A stretch of 64,000 bases of DNA from Gymnorhina tibicen (Eukaryota; Chordata; Aves; Passeriformes; Artamidae). The position numbers and the translations under genes are program-made. The notes under the pieces are model-generated. The model worked only from the letters and a program-made list of their open reading frames with translations. It was not told the DNA's origin and did no database searches. The stretch spans positions 2,769,486-2,833,485 of the forward strand of contig VXAZ01007995.1 in the NCBI GenBank assembly GCA_013399875.1, in the 5' to 3' direction. Below, in pieces: positions 1-14,869 of the stretch. Position 1 is the first letter of the stretch. Each line of letters opens with the position of its first letter.

Positions 1-2381
1 CACGGTGATGAGTTGCATTTGCCCGTTGCTTATTAAATGGTAAAGCTTCGAGCTGGCCTCAAGTTATCCCACCTGCTCCTCGCTATAAATCAACACTGCA
101 ATAAGCTACTCTCACACTGATAAAAAAAAATGTCCCCGCTTCCGAGGCTTCTCTGAAAGAAAGTATTGGCTCTGAAAATGGCTGGTTACAATCAGATTGA
201 GTGAAAATTGGAGTATAATAAAATACTGAAATTACATCTTCCTTGCTTCCTTTTATGCATGTCAGGAGCGAGTCAACACACTGTATTTGCTGGGTGCTTT
301 TCCTGTCTCTGTCAGTACAGTGATATGTTAGAGAGATGAGGACACAGAGATTTTTTGCTTCTCTGCAGTATAAAGCCACTGAAATAGCACAAGAAATGCT
401 TCCCTGAGTGCCTACACCAAGCAGGAGAAATAAATACCAGTCAAAATTGCTCCAAGGGCCATTGACTTTGTAAACCCCCAGGGTAAACCAAACGTTTTCT
501 TGGGTTCAAAATATCTGCAGAACTTTTTGCTCTCTTTTTTCCATGTTCTGGTAGAAACCAAAAGTAAGAATGACCATAAATATCTAAGAAAAGCCCACCT
601 GTGCCCCCACAGAAGTGGGACATTGCAACAGCTGCTTTATTAGGAGTTTCCACGAATCCAAAATGTTGAGAGAAGCCCATCCTTTCACTTCTCCAGACCC
701 CTCCACTAAGCTGGTCTGACCACACAGAATTAAATTTATGCTTGCTGGAGTAACTGTCTGTCTTTCATGGACTCAGAGGATATTGAAATAATTCACTGCT
801 TCCGTTTTTGTTGGTTTTTTTTTAATCCATATGGCCTTGGATTATATGATGTGTAATACCAAAAGCTGACATTAGTGTTTGGTGTTCTAGCAGCTACCTC
901 TCTTAGCCAAATTGTGATGCAGCTGTAATGGTCTTTTATCTCTCTGAACTTCTCACGCAGACTTACTGCTTGTCATTCTTGTCTTAAAGGGGCTTTATTT
1001 TGTGTTAATGTATGCTGCTGAGTAATTACTCGTATTTTAATGCAGAGGTAGCCCCTTATTAGTCATGGGTAAAAGATACAACATTTTGGATCCCTTGAGA
1101 AAAGAAATATTAGTGCTTTTTGTAAGATTCTTTCAGATCATGTGTTTTTCTTGGAGGAGAAAGGGGTGTAAAATGTATAGTGGAATTTCAGAGCATGCTG
1201 TGAAATTTAGAGGCATCACCTGACTCAAAGGAAAACATGGCTAAATCCGTGTACCAAATCCCATAACACTCTGTTGTCAGGCTATTGAGAGACTTGTTTA
1301 GGCCCCAAGATAGAGGCATCTAAATGAGGAAACTTAAAAATTAGAGAAACCTATCAGTTTAATTATATCAGACAAAATTTTGGGGCTCTTTTCCTTGCTT
1401 ATTTTTGGTTTTATACATCTGTTTTTCTAAAATCACTAGTTAGGTAATGTTCTACCTTTGGCATTTCTAAAAAGAATTTAGTGTCTCTTTCCCTCCAAAC
1501 TATTCTTGTTTAGTGGCACATCTGTCTCTCTTCTACAAAAGAGATAATGTTTTGACCTTCTGCCTAAGGGGTCAAACATCAGGACCTGGACACCAAGAGG
1601 AGCAGCCCAGGTCTGTCCACTGGTGGCCTCCCACTTCTTAGAATCGTTTTTATTTAGCCAATAAAATTCTGGATGCAGTATCACAGAGATCTGAGCAGTG
1701 TCAGAATGTGGGAACTGTCTTTAGAGGGTTCACCAGTCTGTCCCACGTGTGCCAGGGTTCTGCTGACCATCTCACTTGTGCATTCACTCCGAGGCACTTC
1801 TTCACGCATTGCACAGAAATTTAAACACAGCTTTACTTCATCTCTCTTTCACCCCTGATCTACTGCAAGCACAAAATACTGAGCGAGAGGTGCATTTCCT
1901 GTACCTTTTGGATTCACAGTTCTTTGTGCATTATAGTTGCAGACAGGCAGGAGCACGAGTGGGGAGTTTCTGACCGTATTTTTCCAGTGGACATTCTCTG
2001 CAGCCGTGCTTTTCTTCTCTGTGATTAGAATTAATTATTGCTGCTTCCCCTCTGCAGCGTGAAGGAGAGGAAAGCTGAAGGTATCTGTCAGTGGTGATTG
2101 AAAACAAAATGAGAAAACATGGAAAAGAGGACAGAATTGGTTTCAGAGGCCAGTGGATGTTGAGTGAATAGTTGTGCTACTTGCTAAAGAAGTTTCTGTC
2201 AGTTCTGTATGTCCCCCTCCCCCCGAAATCAATAACACATCAAGCAGTCAGTCCCCTGAGCTGCACAGTGTGCACACAGCATGGAGATAAAAGCAGATAA
2301 GAAACTACTTTTGCATGGAAAGTAAATGTCTCCGCACAGGATGTTTTTGATATATTTGTAAATTCAATCCCATTTGCTTCC

Positions 2382-2410
2382 TTTATTTATTTATTTATTT
2401 ATTTATTTAT
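2382..2410 (+). repeat. (TTTA)n microsatellite
   Basis: About seven uninterrupted TTTA units, then degenerate TA-rich sequence. Confidence 0.9.
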
Positions 2411-3598
2411 GTATTTACTTTGTATTTTTACTTTTGGTATGTATTAGTTTTTCTTTTTGCCAGATTGCTTCAGCATGCCATACAGCACAGTGCCACTTGT
2501 GTCCCAGTGAGCTGCTATTTCCATATAAAAAGTAGAGTGTTTTACAGTCAAGCATATATTTTTAACACTGGGGAATTTAAACTGCACCGTGTATTTGTAG
2601 AGGCTGCTCAGTGCAGGAGCTTCCACTTGAGAAGATCAAACAAATTGGAGAAATGTTCTGAAAAAAAAAATGAAGGAGAGGGAGGATGCAATTCAGTGAA
2701 AGCAAAGCAGGAATTTATACACAAGCAGGAGGAATTGGCTGTATGGATTGAGGCAGAAGGCAAACTAGTGATGAAAAGGGTTTGGGAACTATCACCAGCA
2801 TGAAATAAATTCTGTTGTGGGGGGACACCAGCATTCTCCCATGGAAATAGGTGCTGGAATGAGCCCTCTGCTGTCCTCAGCATTTGTGAGGTCACAGCCA
2901 GGGCACAGAGGTTAGTTCTGAGCATGGATTTTTTTTTTTAATCCCCTCCCCCCAGAAAGGTGGGTCAGGAGGAGAATAACTGCAGAAACAATTGGAGATC
3001 TGGAAAACAGGATTTGAGAGGAAAGGTCAGTAGAGCTCAGGGTCATTTAGCATGGGAACAAATCAGATAGAGGGAGAGCATGATTAAGGGCCAAGTATCC
3101 TGTGTCATGGGATCGGCTCAGGACCAGCAGAGAGGGGAGAAAGCAGCTTCTTGAAATCCCAGCACCACCTTGTACAAGAGCTGACTGGTCCTGAGGTTTC
3201 CCATGCAGCTCCAAGCCAGGAGAGGCTCTGCTTCATGCCTAAGAGCTGACGGATCCACAGCCCCGATTGGTGGCTCTGTTTATCCCTCTGAGCGTGGTGC
3301 AAATCCTAGTTATTAAAAATCAAGAACAGAAAATCCAATTCTAGATGTAATATCAGTCCAGGCCCAATTTTGAGTTGGTGAAATAAACTAACTTCAGACA
3401 CCAACAGATAGTTGACTGCTGCACAGTAAAACAACACAATTTAGTACAATTTTCCACAGTTGACATATGTTGATCGATATAGGACTCAGAATTTAACAGG
3501 CATGGAATTTCAATTAAACTGAATTACCGAGGAGTATAGTCATCACCGTGCTGGGGAAGAGGTGCTTTAGCAAATGAGACAGACAACCACACTTTTTG

Positions 3599-3728
3599 CA
3601 CAGAATCAGAATTATTTGGGTTGGAAGGGACCCTAAAGACCACCTCATGCCAACCCCCTGCCATGGGCAGGGACACCTTTAGCTAGACCGGGTTGCTCAG
3701 AGCCCCATCCAGCCTGACCCTGGCATGC
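3599..3728 (-). mobile_element. CR1 LINE 3'-end fragment
   Basis: Read on + it begins CACAGAATCAGAATTATTTG, then GGTTGGAAGGGACC and GGTTGCTCAGAGCCCCATCC. This is the reverse complement of the conserved CR1 3' tail in birds. Only about 130 bp survives, a typical 5'-truncated insertion in the AGBL4 intron. Confidence 0.85.
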
Positions 3729-6700
3729 TGTGCTGAAGCTGTGCTGAGTGCAAAACTGGGCGCTACCTTTCAAAATGAACTGCTATCAAAACCATATCAT
3801 TAATTTCTTTTTAATTTCATTTTTCTTTCTCACCTTTTCCATCCCTCTTGGGGCTTTGAAAAGGTTAAGCACTGATTGTGTCTAAACTGACGGGTGCTTT
3901 GTTCCACAAGTGGGCATGAACAAGCAAGCACGAGCCCAGGTGGGTAAATTCCGTTCTGCTCAGCTTGGCGAGCAGCTCAGCCAAGGCAGTGGAGGGCACA
4001 GCCAGGTGCACGTGGAGCCCATGGATGAGAGGCCTCGTGGATGTGCAGCACAGCCCTGCTGCTCACCGAAATGCGCTCGTGTGAACGTGCCCTCCTCAGA
4101 CTCCCTCCTGTTGTTGTCCTCACACCAGCACCGGTGCCTTGAGTTCAGACCTCGCTCATGGTTTTGTCTGCCCCAGTGTCCACTGGCTGGGCCATGAAAA
4201 CGTCACAAACCCTGACAGAGAGAATCCCCCTGTTGTCACTTAGAGGTGCTTATATTCTTTACAGAGAACGGCTTGTTTCAGTGAGGTACGTGAGTGGATT
4301 TTGGCTGAGCTTAGGAGGCAGGAGTAGATCAACACAGCTACAAGTGACTAAATTCAGAGCTTAGGAAACTTGCATCATCAACAGCATCCTCCAGCTGTGG
4401 CAGAAGTGTTTGCCCAAGCTGAATGAGAGTGTAGCAAGAGAGAGAGGGACTGCTATTTACCCTGCTGCAGATGGGTGTTTCAGGAGGATTTCTCCTGGAT
4501 ACCAAGAGGCAGGTTTAAGTTTCCCTGAAGGAGCAGGTGCTTTCAGCTGCCTCCAGCTTGTTTGGCTCTGGAGACCTGCTGAGTGCAGGCTGTGTTTTTG
4601 AGAGGACAATACTCTCAAATGCAATCGGTGTGAGACAGTTTCTGTGTTTCTGGGCTCTTCACTGAAACATCCATTACCAGCCAGCTCACCAGGGTGTAGG
4701 GAAAGGCTGTAACTGTGCATTCAGAGGTGACCCAGTGTCTCTAAGTCTCAGCAGGTCTGACTGTGCTGTATTTGGATGCTCCAGAGAGTGGCTGTGAGAT
4801 ACTGTGAATGGTGTGACATACAAGGAATTGCTTTTATATCTTCTGATGAGAATGTTTCCCACGTGTGTGAATTTAGTGCTGAATTAACAGCCCCAAAAAA
4901 ATGTATCCACAGGAGAGCTTACCCATGCCACTGTGCCTCAGCCCTCGTCTGGTGAAACCAGATTTAGAGGTGAAAAGTAAAGACTTCTCAGTAGCCCACT
5001 GAGTGCCTTTTTATTCTGTGAAAATATGCAATAAAGCTGCCAACCCCTTCAGCAGATTTCACTTCGTGGACACATTTCCACTGGCAGATGGACCTAAGAC
5101 CACCACATTCCCTTCAGCTGCATGACAAATGTGGTAGATTTGCTTTTTCCAGTGACATCTGCCCCAAGCTGACCTTCTCCAGCATTCTGCAGTGCCCACC
5201 TGACCTGCTTGTCCCCTCTAAAGCTCAGGCCCAGTCCAGACATGTTTATCAGCTTCTTGTTCATCTCCATTTGGAGACAGACAATCTTCACCTGCAGCCT
5301 TGGGTATTCTATAGAAAGTAAGGTTTGAGTTTGTCTCTCTTGGATGCAGGTGAGCCTGCTGGAGCTCTAGGACATCCTCTCCATTTCTTGATGTTCGTCA
5401 TCTGGCAGGGAATATTGTCCAGATCTGTAAGAAGGCCTTTGGCATCTCTCTGATTCCTTTGCATACAAAGCCTCCTGTACCCAAGTGATCCTGGCAGTAT
5501 CTGTACTTTAAATAACTGTGCTGTCTCTTCTCTCTCACATGCTCTCTCCATGGGCTCCTCCTTTTTGAAAATTTAGGGTCTGATTCTTCTCATTTAGAGG
5601 TTACTTGACATTTCCATCGCACTGTACTTGTAGCTCTTCCTACTAAATATCATTAAATTCACTTCTCTGTGGCTGAGGACACCTCTTATTTACCCAAGAG
5701 TCCTCAAATCCCTGCATTTGCAAACACAGTAATGACATATTGTTTTCCTGTTAGCTCTGTCAGGTTCAGAGCCTGACTGCTGGCACGGGGGCTGTGCTGC
5801 TCTGTGCAGAGCAGCTCTCTCCTGTCTCACCTGCTCCACAAGACAAAGCCCACAGAAGCAGCACAAATTTTAAGCTACACCAGGTACTCTCTTGTTCACT
5901 CTGAGTTTTCTGTCTTCTATGGATTTTTCAGGTATCAGGATCTACTTGAATCCTTCTCTGGGTTGAAAATCACATTTTTTTAAAAGTATCCATGACTACT
6001 GTGAGAGTGGCAAATCTTTTTGAGCAGGGACCCAGCGAAATCAGTCTGGATTCTATAGTGGTCTCGTGGCAACAAACCGTATTGGGGTCACACACAGCTC
6101 AGGCAAGCTGTGGTTTCTGTCAGCTCAGGAGCAGCACGGGGTGGGCTGCAGGTTTGGTCTGGTGGTTCTCAGGTACCATCTGTCAGCTGCGTGTGGCGGT
6201 GGAGTTATGGCAGCGACTCCATCACGGCTCTAACCGAGGTCAGATCTCTTGAGGGAACCGAAGCTTTGGAATATGTGTAGAGGTTAAAATGTTTGCTCAT
6301 TTGGACTCTAGTTAGAGAAATGTAAAAGAATTATCAATGTACATAAGGTATAAACCAGTTCTTCAAAATTGTGATTTTCCTGCTGCTGAATGGGGGCATT
6401 TATCAGTGAGACTGGGCAGGATCAGTGAATCTCCCATGCTTCCGTGGAATATCAATTGCATTTATAGGAGATCCCAAAGAGGACAGTTCTAGTACAGATC
6501 AAATTCTGTCTGGACCAAGTAGGGCCTTGCTCATTTTACAGACTGCCTATAAACACTACTGTTAACTTGTTGTTGGCTTTGGGGGTTTTTGTTTTGGGTT
6601 TTTTTTTTTAATTATTCTTTCAGGAATTAGTATTACTTCTTTTGCTGTCACTAACACTTCTGTCTGTGTGAAATAAATCGAGAGGAAACACAGTCACTCT

Positions 6701-9544
6701 GTACAGCCATTGCTCTTTTCCTGCTTTCTGCAGTACCTGCTAATTAAATGGTTGATTTGTTACATTTTCCCTGTTGTTTGAAATATATTTGTGGGGGAAA
6801 AAAGAAAAAAAGCCCAGCCTGGCCACAAAGACACAAACCCTTGCTGAGAGAGCCAAAGCCATGTGGCCCATTGAAGACTGCATCTTCTGGGTTTCAAATT
6901 TAAGATTTTCCTTTCCCAGAGGAGTGCAGAAGGTCATACCCAGTACTTGAGTTAGAGATGGCTGACCCGAAAAATGATGCTGTAAGGCAAGGAAGGAGCT
7001 GAGGTGCTGGCAGACCAGAGGAAGGTTAACACTTGTGAATGATCCTCTGCCCCGTGCTTGCTCCAAAGATTACAACAGCTCTTTTCAAGTACTTACTGCC
7101 TGGGTAGAAGCCTGATCCAGGGCCTGCTGGACACAGAGGAAGGCTTCCCACTGGTCTGGGACTTGGATTTCCTCATCCTTTTGCTTGTGAGTGTCTATTA
7201 ATGGAGCACTCAGAAATAAAGGAGGTTGATTTCCAGTTGGCAAATAGAGAAACTGCCAACTGTTGGCCTTCAGGAACCTGTGAGGATAGAGCTGTGTAGG
7301 GGCAGTGAAAGTTAACTCTTGTTGACAGTCAGCAGCCCTGGAAATGGTTTTTGATAATGCTGGGGATAGCCAAAAAGGCTGGGCAGGTCGTGGCAGGTCA
7401 GCACACCAGGAATGGGTATTGTTGCTTTGGTCTGAAAACTGACAGTAAATAACAAGAAGGTTTGACTTTTAAAGGGAATGTTAAAACAGAATTGTTCTGC
7501 AGCTCTGTACAAAATCTGTGTTTGCACACATTTGGCAAGGCCAAAGGTTGAACCCTGAGGTCACTGCACCCTGATGAGAGAGGAGCCTGCCTTGGGGAGC
7601 ACTTCTCCATTCTTGCACTTACAGAAATCCACGGATGAGGTGAAAGGAAAGGATAAAACACGTTCATGCTTAAATCTGTGGTCCTTGAGTGAAGGCTATG
7701 TAAACATCTCAGAGTATAAAAGTGAAGAGGAATTATGTACTCACGGAAATAGACAAAAGGGGAAACAGTTTTGTGTAGAGAGGATGAGTATTTCAAACAA
7801 ACCTATATTCTCCCTAACAATATCATCCACTCTCTTCTAAATGCTGTTGTTGGGTAAGCTTTGCCTGAAATCCTTCAGAAATGCACCCCCAGGAATCTCT
7901 CCCTAGAAACCTGCCCTGCATTCCTGAAAGCACCAGCCCATTCTTTCTGTCTTTTGCAATGGACTGAGAGAAAAGAAGGGTCCAGTATCTGCCTGACACC
8001 TTCATCCAACCTGAGGATACCCTTGGACATAACTGGGTTTTGAAACATTTTGATCATAAAAATTAAATGAAGGTGGGGGCTAAATCTTATTTCCCACTGC
8101 TGCTGCTCTGGCTCATCTCTGACACCGGTATTTGATGTGTCTAATCAGCTGATGTGTGCTGGAAAGGTTAGAAGTGAAGGATGTTCCTGTCTCTTACAGA
8201 TTAGCAAAATGTTAGAGTAGCTTTGGCTTTATGAGACTTGAGGTAAATTGGCTTAGCCCAGCTAAATGCAAACTCACAGTTTGCTGGAGAGGTTACAGCC
8301 GTGGACGGAGAAGGAGAAGTTTCTTTTGGATCAAGTTTTGCTGTATAGACTTGAGCTAAAGCACAGGGTATATTTTACACCGCATAGTGCCAAAATATCA
8401 TTAAGTTTTAGCAAGTAATCTGGCAAAATCAAGATACTTTACAGGATTTCTGTCATCTTGCACTGCAGAAATCTCACATGACTGCAAATTCTCTCAATTC
8501 TTTTCTCAATCCTGAGCTCCCAGGTATAGAATTAAGCTGAAGGCTGATTTCAGTGCTAGGATCTTGTTGGCCATGGATACAATGGAAATCAGAGGCATGT
8601 GCCTACTGCAGATTGAATCCAGACCTTTTCCCTTTTCCTTCCTTCTCAGTCCCAGCCCCATTTCTTTTCCTTGCACAGCTAGACCAGACTGTCAAAGAGA
8701 AATGCTCATAATCTTCCTCAGCCTGTGGACCGTGGCCTTTTTTTTTCCCATTTATTACTTGTTTTGTAAGATATAAGCGTGATTTTGCCCAGGGGTGTGT
8801 TCAGTTTCTCCAGGCAACTTGGATACACGCAGGATCTGTCTGTCAGGATTTGAGGGTCAAATGCTGTGTGTCGTTTCAGAGGTGGCTTCTCCTGAGCTGC
8901 CATCTGTCTCAGGATTGATCTTGCTGGGCCTCCAGCTGCAGATGGATTGACCCAACACACCTCAGAAACTTGTGCTTTTCCCTCAGCACATTCCTGTGGT
9001 GAGAGTCACCACTCAGCACAAAGAACAATTTTTACTTTTCAAGAAGCAAGACCTTAAGGAGGTCCTCACAAGCAGGAAGAATTCACCTAACCAGCTTTCT
9101 AGGTTCAGCTGATTGACTTGGTTTGACCAATTCCATTTCACTCCACCTATGAAATCCATCCTTTATCCCTCCATCCTAATTTCAATCTCCATAATCTCCA
9201 CTACACCCTCTGGAGTAAGATTTCCAGATGAGTTAGAGGATGGGAGGAGAAGCAGGGTTTTGCCTGCAGCAAATATCATTTCAGCCTGAGAGACAACAGA
9301 GCAGCCACCAATTGCTGATGGTGAGAGGCAGAGTCACAGTCAAACTGGCCTGTCACTGTTACCATGGGGAAACTGAGTCAGAGACATCACAGCCAATATT
9401 TTACCTGAAAAACATGTCTGGCTTTAAGAACCTTCCCTTGGCTTTAGGAGCCAAGGTCAGTGTCCATATCTGAATAATTTCCTCTGTCCTCACTTGATAC
9501 CAAGCTGGACAATCTGGACGTAAAAGCAGGGCGTTCCCTCTCCC

Positions 9545-9655
9545 AGTTCTGTGCTTTGGCAGTTGTAACGCCTCCCACCTCATGAGATTCCATGGAAATC
9601 ACCCTTCTCCACCATGCCTCAGTTTCCCTGTTTGTAAAATAAGTAGCCTGTTTGG
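9545..9655 (-). mobile_element. MIR-like SINE fragment
   Basis: TGCCTCAGTTTCCCTGTTTG followed by TAAAATAAGTAG is the reverse complement of the MIR core. The surrounding sequence is too diverged to extend. Confidence 0.45.
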
Positions 9656-10134
9656 AAAGAGGGTGTAGAACCAGTGAGTAACTTAAGCCTTAAAGGTGAA
9701 ACAAAAAAACATGGAGGTGCCCCCAGTCACTGCTTGTGCAGCCTGTGTGACCTTTGCTTTTAGCAGTGCTACAGGACATGTCCCTTTGCAAAGCCCCAGA
9801 AAGCCTCCTGCAAAGCTTTCTATCGCCTGGACCCTGTGAGATCCGATCTGTCTCCATGTAGGATCCTCATCACTCACTGAGCTTTTAATTCCTTGGAGAG
9901 GCAGGAGAGACAATATTCAGCAGCTGGTTTTTCTTCAGTCCCTCACACAGAGTGTCAGTGTAAAAAAAAAATTGCAGCGAACTGGCCATTAGCAAGGAAA
10001 ACAGTTTAGGGAAGAGACGAAATAAAAATGCAATCAATTATCTCTCACCGTGCCCAGGTGTGTGGGTGCAGTCAATTTTCAAAGTCATCGAGAATTTTAG
10101 ATGAGAAAAGGGAAGCTGTTCATGGCAAATTGCA

Positions 10135-10197
10135 AGTGTAGGGGGAAGGGGGAGGGAGAAGGAGAGAGAAAGCAGAGAGGGGAGCGAAGGAGAGATT
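10135..10197. repeat. purine-rich GGGA/GAGA tract
   Basis: Almost pure purine on the + strand (runs of GGGGGA and GAGAGA). Open frames here are low-complexity. Confidence 0.8.
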
Positions 10198-10504
10198 AAT
10201 TTCCCTCTTGAGTGAGAAGTGTGTTTGAGACAGACAGATGGGCTGTAAATACTCCGAACCAAGGACAGGAGCTGAGACAAGGGAAAGGCTGGTGATTGAA
10301 GTGTGACTGTGATGGAAGTAGTACATTTCCTGGCCAAGGTGACTGGTTTTGTTCTGAAAGGGGGAGATTTCTGAGACGTGGCTGCCGCACTTCACATCAA
10401 CCTGGACCAGGACAGCATATTTAGACTTGATAAGTGATATCCAGGTCCCGGTGGGGTTTTCCTTAAGGGTCAGCTTCAACTGCCTGCCTTGTAAGGGAAG
10501 TCTG

Positions 10505-10598
10505 AAGGGGGAGAGGGGAGGGGAAGGAAGAAAGAAAAAAGGGAAGGGGGAGGGGAATGGAGAAAGGAAGAAAGGAAGGAAGGAAGAAAGGGAAAGAC
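10505..10598. repeat. polypurine GGAA/GAAA tract
   Basis: About 90 bp almost free of pyrimidines on the + strand, including GGAAGGAAGGAAG runs. It yields a lysine/glutamate/glycine-rich frame on + and a proline/serine/phenylalanine-rich frame on -, both artefacts. Confidence 0.85.
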
Positions 10599-13500
10599 GG
10601 TCTTCTTTCCTCGTTAAAATTATTGAGATGTCTACAAGTGGTGAGCGAGGGGAGCATGTGACCGGCAGTTAATCACATTGCTGTGAAATGTGACTGCTGC
10701 TGATAATAGGATCTTTCCTTCACTAGAATTTCTGTTTCAGAAGTAGTGATTTTCACAAAGAAAAGAGGTTGAGCGAGATATCATTTCAGATCTAGCAGAG
10801 CCCGTGTACATTTCCTTTAGGGAGAAAAACCTCCTTTTTCCTTTTCCGCTCAGAGTCCCTGTTTGTACTACTGCTATCATCATCAAATTTTCATTTTCAC
10901 AGCCCAAACTCATGGAGGACAAATGTAGCCCAGCTCCAGTTTGCCTGCTAGCAGATTAGTTCCTATTTAGTCATAAGGTTAACCAACCTTGTTCCAATCA
11001 ATTAATTCCTAGAACCCTTAATTTATTGATGCCCCAGTCTATGCTTGCCGTCAAAAAGATGAACATCCTGTTTCAAAATGAACTGGTCTCCCTTTCTTCC
11101 AAGATGCAGGAATTATAAGAGGATGGCAGTAAATAAGCATTTAGAAATCCCTTCTGTACAATCAAAGGCAACAGCAGCTCAAAGGAGAATAAAGGGGATT
11201 TTAGCATCCATGAAAAACACTGCAATAAATGAATTGGGCTCTTGGGACAGGAATAGCAGGGCTCTGGAGCCTCTGTAGGCTCGGCTGAGTTGGCTTCTTC
11301 CATCATAAATTCATCTAATGTACATCATGTTTCTGCAAGAGACACAGGGAAATGAAAGGGTGCTGGATCTAGACACATTAGCGCTTTCAGAATTTGCTTG
11401 CCGGAATCTCTTCACTCCTTTTTGGGGAGCCTGATTTACTTCACCCTTGTTCTCTGGGTTTTTGACTGGATTTACTGGTTAATCCAACATGAAACTTCTA
11501 CAAAGCACACCGAAATAAGTAGAAGTCTCTCTGTTGGATTCCCTGGCTTGTAGATCAGGTGTTGCTAAAGCAGATGCTTTAGTCAGAACTAATTAGAGTT
11601 TATCTGGTTGCATAAAAGAGAAAAAATTGTAGCATTTAAAGCATTGAAATGCTGAGATTGTTTCTACTGGAAAGGTCCTACTTTTTATTTTGTCTCCATA
11701 TTTTAAATAGGAGTTGATACTAACACATGCTCTTTTATGAAAACACATGGTTTGGAAAACAAAAAACCACTTATAGTCATTTTAATATTAAAAATAAAAT
11801 AAATTAAACCAAAATTGCAGTCAGCTCAAGTGTTTCTTCTGAGCAGTCTGGCATACTCTGACAAATGATCTGCAAACAGACCCACATTTTCTCAGCTACA
11901 TCAGCTCCAAATTACTTTGCCAAGCAGTTGTTGGGTGGTTGCTCAGTTGCTGGCTGTTCTTCATGGGAGCCATGCTTTGACAGGACATCTGCTTCCAGTG
12001 GGCTCTCCTCTCCCTGGTTTGTTTCCTTGTGCCTGCACTGGCTGAGCCTGAGTGAGGCATCACTCCATGATGGTGAGAGCTGAGCCAGCAGTGCACTTAT
12101 TTCCTGAGAACTGTGAGGAAGGCAGTGTACAGCAAGCACAAGTGTAGCTGGAGCAGAGGATTTTCTCCTAGAAAATCTTTGTGGAAATATTTTTGGTGCT
12201 AGTCCCTGGTCTTCTCACCAGACAATGTGTCTGCGCTGTGTCCTCTCATGCAAGCATCAGCTGATCAAGGACAGACGTCCTCATGGACCAAGTGAGGACA
12301 TGGCTCCTTTTCCTCTTTTGCTGCTGCATTTCCTTCGTGGGGTTGCAAACATCACATTTTGCACTTTGGTTTTAACCTATGTCAGGTGGAGGAGCCCAGC
12401 AGCCTTTGAAAGGTTTCTGAGGTCGGCAGGTATTGTTTTATTTGTTGTGGTGACCAGCTTTTCACACCTTGTAAGTTCTACATTCATTTTTACTTTGGGA
12501 ACACCACTTTAAAGGATGGGCTGCAGCAAATGTTGATTCCTGGCTCCAGACTCGAAGTTGTGCCTACATGGTGTTCCCCTTGGTTCTCAGTAGGCTTTCC
12601 AGGCAACAGAGAAGGGAAATTGCTTCTGAAAAGGGCTGAGCCATGTTTGTCCCGTTCTGTGCCCAAGGATCTTGGGGCAGTTTAATTTACCTGTTCAGCT
12701 CAGGGACAGCTCCTTGCTGCAGGAGTGACACTGCTCATCATACCAGGAGAAGGGGCTCATCCCTTGGTGTAAATCTTAGAATTCTTCCTCTGGAAACTTG
12801 TCACCTTGGCTGGTGACAAAGACAGGCTGTTGGAGTTAGGTCAGGCTTGGTCTGAACTGGCTTGATATTTCTTGGGAAAGAATCTTTTATTCCTGCTCTC
12901 TGTGGATTTTTTTATAGACAGGCCAGAAACTCCCTGTACTTTTTGTGCTTTCTCTGCTCTTTGTCTGCTGGAATAGCTGAGGTATATTTCTCTGTTAGCT
13001 GCTTCAGTCCCTGCAAAGCCATGCACAGAGCAAGGACTGATTTCCTGCACCATCTTACTGAATGAATGGTTGGTTATTCTACCAGAACACAGTCCCAAAA
13101 ATACCAGCTCCCCCAGCCACTGCCAGGCCCTTGCAGCATGATCCAGCTGCCTTTCCTTCAGGTTCCCAGCACACTCAAGGTAAACCTGGGGGTCCTATTT
13201 GAATGCAGTTCAAGATATGTTGTTCTGCCTCATTTCCAGCCTCACCACTTCATTCCCAGCCTGTCACCCCTTGTCCCCAATTCCTGGTCCCTACAGCCCT
13301 GAAGCCCCACTTGCAGATACTCCTTGCTCCCCTCGTTTGCTTTAAGAAGTTCCTCCCTGTGCCCTACCAGCTTGTTTTCACAGGCAGTGTATTTATTACT
13401 GGCTGGCACACGCCAGCACTTGGACATACATTCAATTATCTTTGAACAATTTCCATTTACTCTGGTTTTGCTCTTTTCCCTTTCAGTTTCACTGAACACT

Positions 13501-14869
13501 GCCTGTATTTTCTCAGAGCTTTTTCAACTGCAATACAGCCTGTTTCTGTTCTCCCTGCTTTTTTTCTTTCTTTCTCTTTTTTTTTTCTCTCCACATTTTC
13601 CATGTTTTCATTAAGCTCCCTCACTAAATGCTGGTGACCATTCCTCCACTGCTGTCCTTTCTGTATATTTGCACTGAAAAGGGTCCAAGTTTAACCTCAG
13701 TGTGTTAAATGCTCCTTTCACCTGGAAGGAAATCAATGGTACAGGCAGATTGGGGTTTTATCTACTCTCCCACACCAAAATGTATTTCTTTTTGATGTAC
13801 AATCTCCCCCACTCTTGTGGTTTTACTCTTACCTGGTTTTCCATTAAAACTTGACTTATGCTTTACTTTTATGTCAATGGAGTGCACCGTGGGGATGATA
13901 AGGGCCATTTCTGCTTACTGTTCAGGTGAAGGTGTTCTCAGGTATGTAATCTTCCCTGAGAGCATGCCTACAACTCAGACTTGCTGCTTTCCACTGGTTG
14001 TTCTCCCTTCTCTCCTGCCGGTAAAACACGCCTGTATTTGGACTGCCTCTTTCATAAAATCTCCTGTACTTTTGTAACAGAGACATTTGGATTCGCTCTC
14101 CAAATGAGCGAAGAGATGGGATATTGCTAGAAAGGAGAGGTTTTTATTGTTCAGCTCTGGAATCAGCCAGACTGGGTGACTCTGTGGAAAAAATGGCTCT
14201 TGGTCAAAATCTGCAGAAGCAGAGAAGTATCCGCAGCACACGGGTATTCAAGCTATTTTTAAAGAAGCTGGTTTAGGCACAGGAGAAACAGCATGAGGTG
14301 AGCTGTGCAGAGACACGTGAAGCTGGAGTTTGAGTGCTTCTTATGATAGTTCAAATGGCCCTGTAACACACCACAGGTACTTCTGTGACTGCAGCACAGA
14401 CACCGGCAAAGGGCTTCTCACCTCCAGTGGGGCTCTCTGTACTGGCATCCCTTGATTTAATCAAATCCTGGTCATCTGGATGACAACCTGTGGAGATACC
14501 ATGAAATTCAGGAAAGAAGATGGCAGAGGGTGATCTACCACCATGAGAACAGGAGCCAGCTGTCTGAGCTGTCTCCTTCACGACTCCATTAGCAATAGGT
14601 GGTGGTGTGAGCTATCACAAAGGTACCTCCTTTAAATGCTCTTCCACCCATCCACCAGTAGTTCCTGGTGAGCACAGCCACAAGACAGAGACCTTTAGCC
14701 TTTCTCCTGTGAGTACCTGGGTATCGCTGACTTGGTGGGCATGGAGCTAATTGAAGGGTAGTTAATGCCATCAAGCATTGGGATGTATTTATATTTTTAA
14801 CTACATGTAAGTGATTATCAACATTATAAATAATTACAGTCTGCCTCCCAGCCCCTCTGCTCCATTCCA

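Noticed and set aside
2385..2803. 127-codon + frame at 2420
   Set aside because: Begins in TA-rich microsatellite flank; composition is irregular and no family resemblance is seen.
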